Shown piece after piece: positions 60,001 to 64,000 of a stretch of DNA of 64,000 nt (position 1 is its first letter; each line of letters starts with the position of its first letter). This DNA is from Psophocarpus tetragonolobus (lineage: Eukaryota > Streptophyta > Magnoliopsida > Fabales > Fabaceae): positions 1,777,001 to 1,841,000 of the forward strand of contig JAYMYS010000035.1 in assembly GCA_037954015.1 (NCBI GenBank). The letters are read 5' to 3'. Both the position numbers and the translations under genes were made by a program. The notes under the pieces were generated by a model, which was not told where the DNA came from, did no database searches, and saw only the letters and a list, made by a program, of their open reading frames with translations.

Positions 60001-60760
60001 TTCCTCTTCATCTCCTTCTTCTTCTTCCTTTCCTTTGTCATATCCCTCTTTTTCGCCTTCTTTTGCTTCCACTTGCATTTCTACCTCTTGTTCTCCTTCT
60101 TCCACTTCTTCTCCATCATCCCCACTCCTTCAACTACTTCTTCTTCTTCCTCTTGTTCACCTTGTTCCACTTCTACTACATCCACTTGTTCTTCTTCTTC
60201 CCTCCTCCTTTTTGCCCTTCCTCTGCCTACACTACTTCTTGTTCCTCCCCTTCTTCTTCTCCTCCTTGTTCCACTTCTTCTTCATCCCCTTTCCTTCCAT
60301 TGCTTCTTCTTCCTCCTCTATTTCTGATTCTTCCACTTCTTCTCCTTCTGCCACCTCTTCTCCCTCCTCCCGTTCTCCTTCTTCCACTTCTTCTTCTTCA
60401 TCTCCTTTCATTCCACTACTTCTACCACTTCTTCTACTTCTACTTGTTATTCTTCTTCATTTTCGTCTCCTTCTTCGCTTCTTCTGATTACACTTCTTCT
60501 TCTTCCATTTCTTCTCCTTCCATAAGTTCTTCTTTCCTTTCCCTCTTCCTTCCTTTTTTCTCCATCCCCCACTTCTGTTGCTTCCCATTGTTGCTCTTCC
60601 TCTTCCTCTCCTTCCCCCACATCTTATGCTTACACTTCTTCGTCTTCTTCCTCTTCTCCTCCAAATTCCACTTCTTCTGCTTCTTCTTCCCTTCCCTTCC
60701 CCTTCTTCTTCGTTTTCCTCCTTTTCTCCTTGTTCCAATTCATCTTCTTCATCTGACCTC

Positions 60761-60765
60761 TTAAC
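60761..60765 (-). repeat. Possible right-hand target-site bases of the minus-strand element
   Basis: On the minus strand GTTAA follows the LTR end and then GAGGTCAGATGAAG, which is array sequence; a matching GTTAAGAGGTGAGATG stretch exists in block 2 near 14663. GTTAA is therefore probably the 5-bp target site. The partner copy beyond the 5' LTR is outside the window. Confidence 0.5.
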
Positions 60766-61651
60766 TAATATGAATCCGCTGTCAGTTTAGGATTCTGAAA
60801 GGACCCTAGGAATTTAGCTTGCCGCGTTAACAAAATTAATCAACATGGAATGCAAACAATTGCAAAAAAAATAAACTGAATAGAATTACTATCAAACTTT
60901 TAGACACAGAATGGAAATTAAAAGTTTTTGAAATTCAACAATTAAATGAGTTTTTGAATAGTGTAGCACTTTCCTGTTATAGAGTTTGCTGGCCAGAATT
61001 GAGTATGAATGGAAAAGACAGAAAATGGAATTGGAATTGATAGACTCCACACTTCCAAGGATGGAAGATATGTCTACGAGATTGCACACACAAAGGGGTG
61101 AATTACCTTTGATAAATCTCAAAAGATTTTGGATTGTCAAGAATCCAAAGGAGAGAAAACCTCAACTAGTTTTTTTTATTCCCAAAATATTCTCCCTTAC
61201 ATCTCAGTCTTGCCCAAATTTATATGCCTAATAAACTCAGCTTGTGTAGGTTTAGTGGGTTTCTAAATTCAGCTGAAGTTACAAAATAATAAAAACTAAT
61301 AATGGGCAGCTTAATAACAAAGTGTAACTGCCAAAGTAAATTAAACACGTATACTAATTATAATTGATAACCTAGGTGGCTGCAACTTTAATTAGACAAT
61401 TCTGGTTGCCCACCATTAACTAAGTAAACTCTAAGAAAATGAGTTTAATTTATTTCAAACTTCTCTTCCATTAAGGTCAAGTATTGCTCTCTTCAGTCCT
61501 GAGACAATTAACAATTTTAAACTTTATTTCTTCAATGTTTGGCTCTTTTTGCAAAAGGGCTGCCAATACTTGTTGAATAGCTTCCTTAGCTCTTCTTGTC
61601 CTTGCCCTTGTCATAGGTCCTCCAAGTCCTTCAAGCTTGATGTCCTCATCA
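60766..61651 (-). mobile_element. 3' LTR, family 1, minus strand (886 bp)
   Basis: Read on the minus strand it starts TGATGAGGACATC at 61651 and ends at 60766, where the terminal CA has become TA. It is nearly full length and keeps the TATA-like motif (61216-61224) and the AATAAA-like run. The first 175 bases encode the pol tail, ending with the stop at 61477-61479. It abuts CT-rich repeat block 3. Confidence 0.88.
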
Positions 61652-61702
61652 CTCCCCCCCTCTTGAAGAGGATTTGTCCCCAAATCAATAGCATCTTCAT
61701 CT
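61477..61702 (-). pseudogene. pol: pol C-terminal remnant left by internal deletion, family 1
   Basis: On the minus strand the frame reads DEDAIDLGTNPLQEGG, crosses the polypurine tract and ends with the GPMTRARTRR tail inside the LTR (stop 61477-61479). It matches 302-523 of the window. Upstream it is joined at 61702/61703 directly to the start of the reverse transcriptase domain, so nearly all of RT, RNase H and integrase (over 2 kb, judging from family 2) are missing. The join is out of frame: the RT frame meets TGA two codons past the junction. Confidence 0.88.
61652..61665 (-). promoter_or_regulatory. Polypurine tract, family 1, minus strand
   Basis: The complement of CTCCCCCCCTCTTG forms the purine run directly before the LTR start at 61651, as in the other family-1 copies. 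Confidence 0.8.
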
Positions 61703-61800
61703 GGGAATTGGATGCCTATACTTGATGGTGATGTTGTTTATGGCTCTACAATCAGGACACATCCTCCATGAGCCATCTTTCTTTGGCACCAAAATCATAG
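61703..61800 (-). pseudogene. pol: Reverse transcriptase N-terminal remnant
   Basis: After a one-base loss near 61808 (the SPCAVP-type segment reads SPVLYL then stop), the shifted frame continues as PMILVPKKDGSWRMC and PDCRAINNITIKYRHPIP, the conserved start of Ty3/gypsy RT, and is cut at 61703 by the deletion. No catalytic residue of RT is retained (the SGYHQ and YFDD regions are gone). Confidence 0.88.
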
Positions 61801-63744
61801 GTACAGCACAGGGCTCATGCTATCTCTCACCCAACCTTTGCTCATGAGTTCAGCCACTTGCCTTTCAATCTCCTTAGTTTCTTGTGGGTTGCTCCTATAT
61901 GCTGGCCGATTGGGTAATGATGCTCCTGGAATGAGATCAATGTGATGCTCAATTCCCCTCAAAGGTGGCAATCCACTAGGTACACTCTCTGGAAAAACAT
62001 CTTGGAAATTCTGCAAAAGAGGTTTAACACAAGAAGGCAATTCAAAATTTTCAAATTGGTTAGCATGCAAAAACTGACTCGTACAATACAACAAATATAG
62101 GGGTTGTCTTGCACAAAGCAGCCTCTTAACTTCCTCTTTTTTTGCTAAACAAGTGTGTTTTTCCTCAAGTGTTTCAATATCTTTCTTTTCTTTATTTTTC
62201 CTCTCAAGTATTTCGCTCTTCCTCTCAAGTGTTTCACTCTTTCTTTCATTTGCTAACTTTTCTCTCATTTTGATTTGATCCTCACACACCTCTTTAGGAG
62301 ACAAAGGCTTGAGAACCAACTTTTTATCCTGATACATGAAAGAAAATTTGTTAGTGAAGCCGTCATGAATGGCTTTGGTATCATACTGCCACGGCCTTCC
62401 CAAAAGGATATGGCTGGCCTCCATGGGAACCACATCACATATGACTTTATCTTGATATTTTCCAATGGAGAACGAAACTATTGCTTGTTGTTTCACTTGA
62501 ACTTCTTCTCCTTCACTAAGCCATTGAAGTTTATATGGTCTAGGATGTGGTGTAGTGTCTATGTTCATCTTTGACACTAATCTTGAACTCACCACATTGG
62601 TACAACTCCCTCCATCAATAATTACCAAACAAACATTACCATTGACTGAACATCTTGTGTGAAAGATGTTCTCCCTTTGAGATGCATCCTCGGCCTTGAC
62701 TTGACTTCCAAGCATCCTCCTAATCATATACAACTCTCCTTCATTAGCCTTCAATTCTCCATCACTCTCCTCTTCTTCTCCACCACTAGCTTCTGATTGG
62801 CTTGTGTATTCCCCATTATCTTTGAGAAGAACAATCTTCTTTGTGGGACACTCATAGGCATAATGACCCATGCCCAAGCACTTGAAACACTTCACTTCTC
62901 TAGTCTTTTTAGGAGGATGTTCAGGTTGCTTTTGAGGTGCTTTTCCATGGTTAGAAAGTGATGCATTGCTTGAGGAGGCAGCACCCTCTTTCTTAACTCT
63001 ATCCTTCCAATTTGAAGCATTATACCCGGTAGAACTTCTTCTTGTTGTAATCTTTCGTTTTATTTGCTGTTCAACTTGAATAGCCTTATGTAAAAGGTCC
63101 TCCATCTCCATAAACTCCTGCAACTCAACAACATCTCTAATGTCATGATTTAAACCATTAAGGAAGCGAGCCATAGTTAGCTCAAGATCTTCTTCAATTT
63201 GGGCTTGGATGATTAGCATCTCCATCTCCTTATAATACTCCTCCACTCCCTTGCTTCCTTGAGACAATTTCTGAAGTTTTAATTTTATATCCCTATGGAA
63301 GCTAGAAGGTATATACCGCCTCCTCATGATCCTCTTCATTTCAGCCCAAGTGTCTACCCTAGGCTCCTCATATCTAATCCTCTCCCTTTGCAACTTATTC
63401 CACCAAATGAGTGCATAATCAGAAAATTCAGCAGCTGCAAGTCTCACCTTTTGCTCCTCACTATAATTGTTGCAAGAGAACACATGCTCAATTTTTAACT
63501 CCCACTCCAAGTATGCATCAGGATCACTCCTACCCTTGAAAGGAGGCACATTCAACTTCACTCCTTCTATTCTTCCTTCATTTCTATTTGGCCTTCCTCT
63601 TCCTCCTGCTGGTGGGGTCCTATTCTCCAATTGGTCCAACCTCTCATGGAATTCATCTTGTTGTTGCTTCATCAATCTCTCTAAATGCTGAGATAATGCA
63701 GCAATTTGAAGCTGAAGATCATTGTTATTATTTCTTTCTGCCAT
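61795..63744 (-). CDS. gag-pro: Gag-protease polyprotein of a deleted Ty3/gypsy element, family 1
   Basis: An uninterrupted frame of about 649 codons from the ATG at 63744 (MAERNNNND; A at -3 and G at +4, and the first ATG in frame). Residue numbers here count from the upstream in-frame codon at 63762, 6 more than from the ATG. Order: a Q/E-rich coiled-coil-like start (15-48), a retrotransposon Gag capsid region (about 75-235, with YLEWELKIEHVF, WWNKLQ and VEEYYKEME), a CCHC zinc knuckle CFKCLGMGHYAYEC (292-305), an acidic linker, an aspartic protease region with IIDGGSCTNVVS (active Asp 383) and HILLGRPWQYD, a K/E-rich linker with repeated ERKSE units (505-525), then the RT approach (HHIDLIPGASLPNRPAYR). 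It ends by frameshift at 61795-61797. Gag forms the particle and protease matures it. With RT and integrase gone the element could move only with enzymes supplied in trans. Short open frames on the + strand here are shadows. Confidence 0.9.
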   Translation of the reverse strand: MAERNNNNDLQLQIAALSQHLERLMKQQQDEFHERLDQLENRTPPAGGRGRPNRNEGRIEGVKLNVPPFKGRSDPDAYLEWELKIEHVFSCNNYSEEQKVRLAAAEFSDYALIWWNKLQRERIRYEEPRVDTWAEMKRIMRRRYIPSSFHRDIKLKLQKLSQGSKGVEEYYKEMEMLIIQAQIEEDLELTMARFLNGLNHDIRDVVELQEFMEMEDLLHKAIQVEQQIKRKITTRRSSTGYNASNWKDRVKKEGAASSSNASLSNHGKAPQKQPEHPPKKTREVKCFKCLGMGHYAYECPTKKIVLLKDNGEYTSQSEASGGEEEESDGELKANEGELYMIRRMLGSQVKAEDASQRENIFHTRCSVNGNVCLVIIDGGSCTNVVSSRLVSKMNIDTTPHPRPYKLQWLSEGEEVQVKQQAIVSFSIGKYQDKVICDVVPMEASHILLGRPWQYDTKAIHDGFTNKFSFMYQDKKLVLKPLSPKEVCEDQIKMREKLANERKSETLERKSEILERKNKEKKDIETLEEKHTCLAKKEEVKRLLCARQPLYLLYCTSQFLHANQFENFELPSCVKPLLQNFQDVFPESVPSGLPPLRGIEHHIDLIPGASLPNRPAYRSNPQETKEIERQVAELMSKGWVRDSMSPVLYL

Positions 63745-64000
63745 GATAAACAAACAGGTCAAATGTCACAAGAAAAAGTATGTATGTGGTGTTTGAAAAT
63801 GTTCTCACCCACTCAAGTGTTTGCGCTAAAAATAAATTGGCTTTTACTATAATGAAACTCTCTTGCCTTTTTCCTCTTTATTCGTCCTTAAGTTCTTAAC
63901 AAACCAAAAGAGAAAAACTCAAAGACAAACACCAACCTGTGTGCAGGCAAATAAGACACAAGAAAACTAACAAAAATGACTAAAATGAAACCCAACGAAA
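63745..64000 (-). mobile_element. 5' leader of the minus-strand family-1 element (partial)
   Basis: The 256 bases between the gag ATG and the window edge are A/T-rich, non-satellite sequence and are presumably the untranslated leader between the primer-binding site and gag. Neither the primer-binding site nor the 5' LTR is reached. I see no open frame or other gene in it. Confidence 0.6.

Larger units (their letters stand above)
42819..60765. repeat. Repeat block 3: CT-rich (+ strand) satellite-like tandem array
   Basis: About 17.9 kb of the same satellite as block 2 but inverted. The first 3 kb (42930-45990) match block 1 (2220-4640) with shared rare variants. The middle is a very regular 2165-bp higher-order array. 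The last kilobase carries the monomer subtype found at 14640-14960 and 18721-18960 on the other side. Frames of up to about 2400 codons (43703-50917) are open because pyrimidine-only DNA cannot encode stops; the predicted products are S/L/F/P runs with no domain, repeated every 2165 bp. No gene is supported. It ends at a minus-strand retrotransposon LTR at 60766. Confidence 0.92.

Noticed and set aside
62265..63691. Open frames opposite or within gag (62265-62465, 62275-62574, 63295-63498, 63467-63691)
   Set aside because: Shadows of the gag-protease frame; no independent signal.
1..64000. tRNA, rRNA, or a defence or biosynthetic gene system
   Set aside because: I found no cloverleaf-like or rRNA-like sequence and no cellular enzyme domains; everything outside the arrays is accounted for by LTR retrotransposons.

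Overview
The window looks like repeat-dominated nuclear DNA from a flowering plant. It contains pieces of Ty3/gypsy LTR retrotransposons with plant chromovirus-type polyproteins. Between them lie about 55 kb of almost pure purine (GA) / pyrimidine (CT) tandem repeat. I see no cellular protein-coding gene, tRNA, rRNA, CRISPR array or bacterial feature.

Layout: (1) 1-1239, the 3' end of a retrotransposon (family 1): the integrase C-terminus, a polypurine tract and a complete 3' LTR. (2) 1240-9361, repeat block 1, pyrimidine-rich on the + strand. (3) 9362-10999, a second family-1 copy that starts inside the integrase zinc finger, carries an in-frame stop in the integrase core, and ends in an LTR with a 224-bp internal deletion. 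(4) 11000-14140, a different element (family 2), apparently the host of copy 3. It runs from the start of reverse transcriptase through RNase H and integrase to its own 3' LTR, with one frameshift. (5) 14141-42818, repeat block 2, purine-rich on the + strand, interrupted at 17881-18720 by a family-1 solo LTR with a 5-bp target duplication. (6) A polarity switch at about 42818. (7) 42819-60765, repeat block 3, pyrimidine-rich again. (8) 60766-64000, a family-1 element on the minus strand: 3' LTR, a large internal deletion that removed nearly all of RT, RNase H and integrase, an intact gag-protease frame, and part of the 5' leader.

All three repeat blocks are one satellite-like family. The basic monomer is about 1065 bp and is itself built from degenerate E/K/R-codon-like subrepeats of roughly 85 bp. 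Local higher-order expansions are visible: a 2165-bp unit repeated about 3.7 times (45994-54035), a 3033-bp unit repeated about 2.2 times (20365-27080), and 1065-1070-bp tandem duplicates. Very long open frames (up to about 2400 codons) run through the arrays because pyrimidine-only sequence cannot spell a stop codon. I do not regard them as genes.

The family-1 LTR was defined from the window itself. It starts TGATGAGG directly after the polypurine tract and ends ATATCA, and the solo copy has exactly these ends with AAAAC on both sides. The pol reading frame therefore crosses the polypurine tract and continues about 57 codons into the 3' LTR. This arrangement, the absence of a recognisable chromodomain, and a tail with a TRARxRR motif recall CRM-type (centromeric) chromoviruses. 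Family assignment is from memory of those elements and needs a search. At least three family-1 copies (left, solo, right) abut this satellite, so a pericentromeric or centromeric location is a reasonable hypothesis, not a demonstrated fact.
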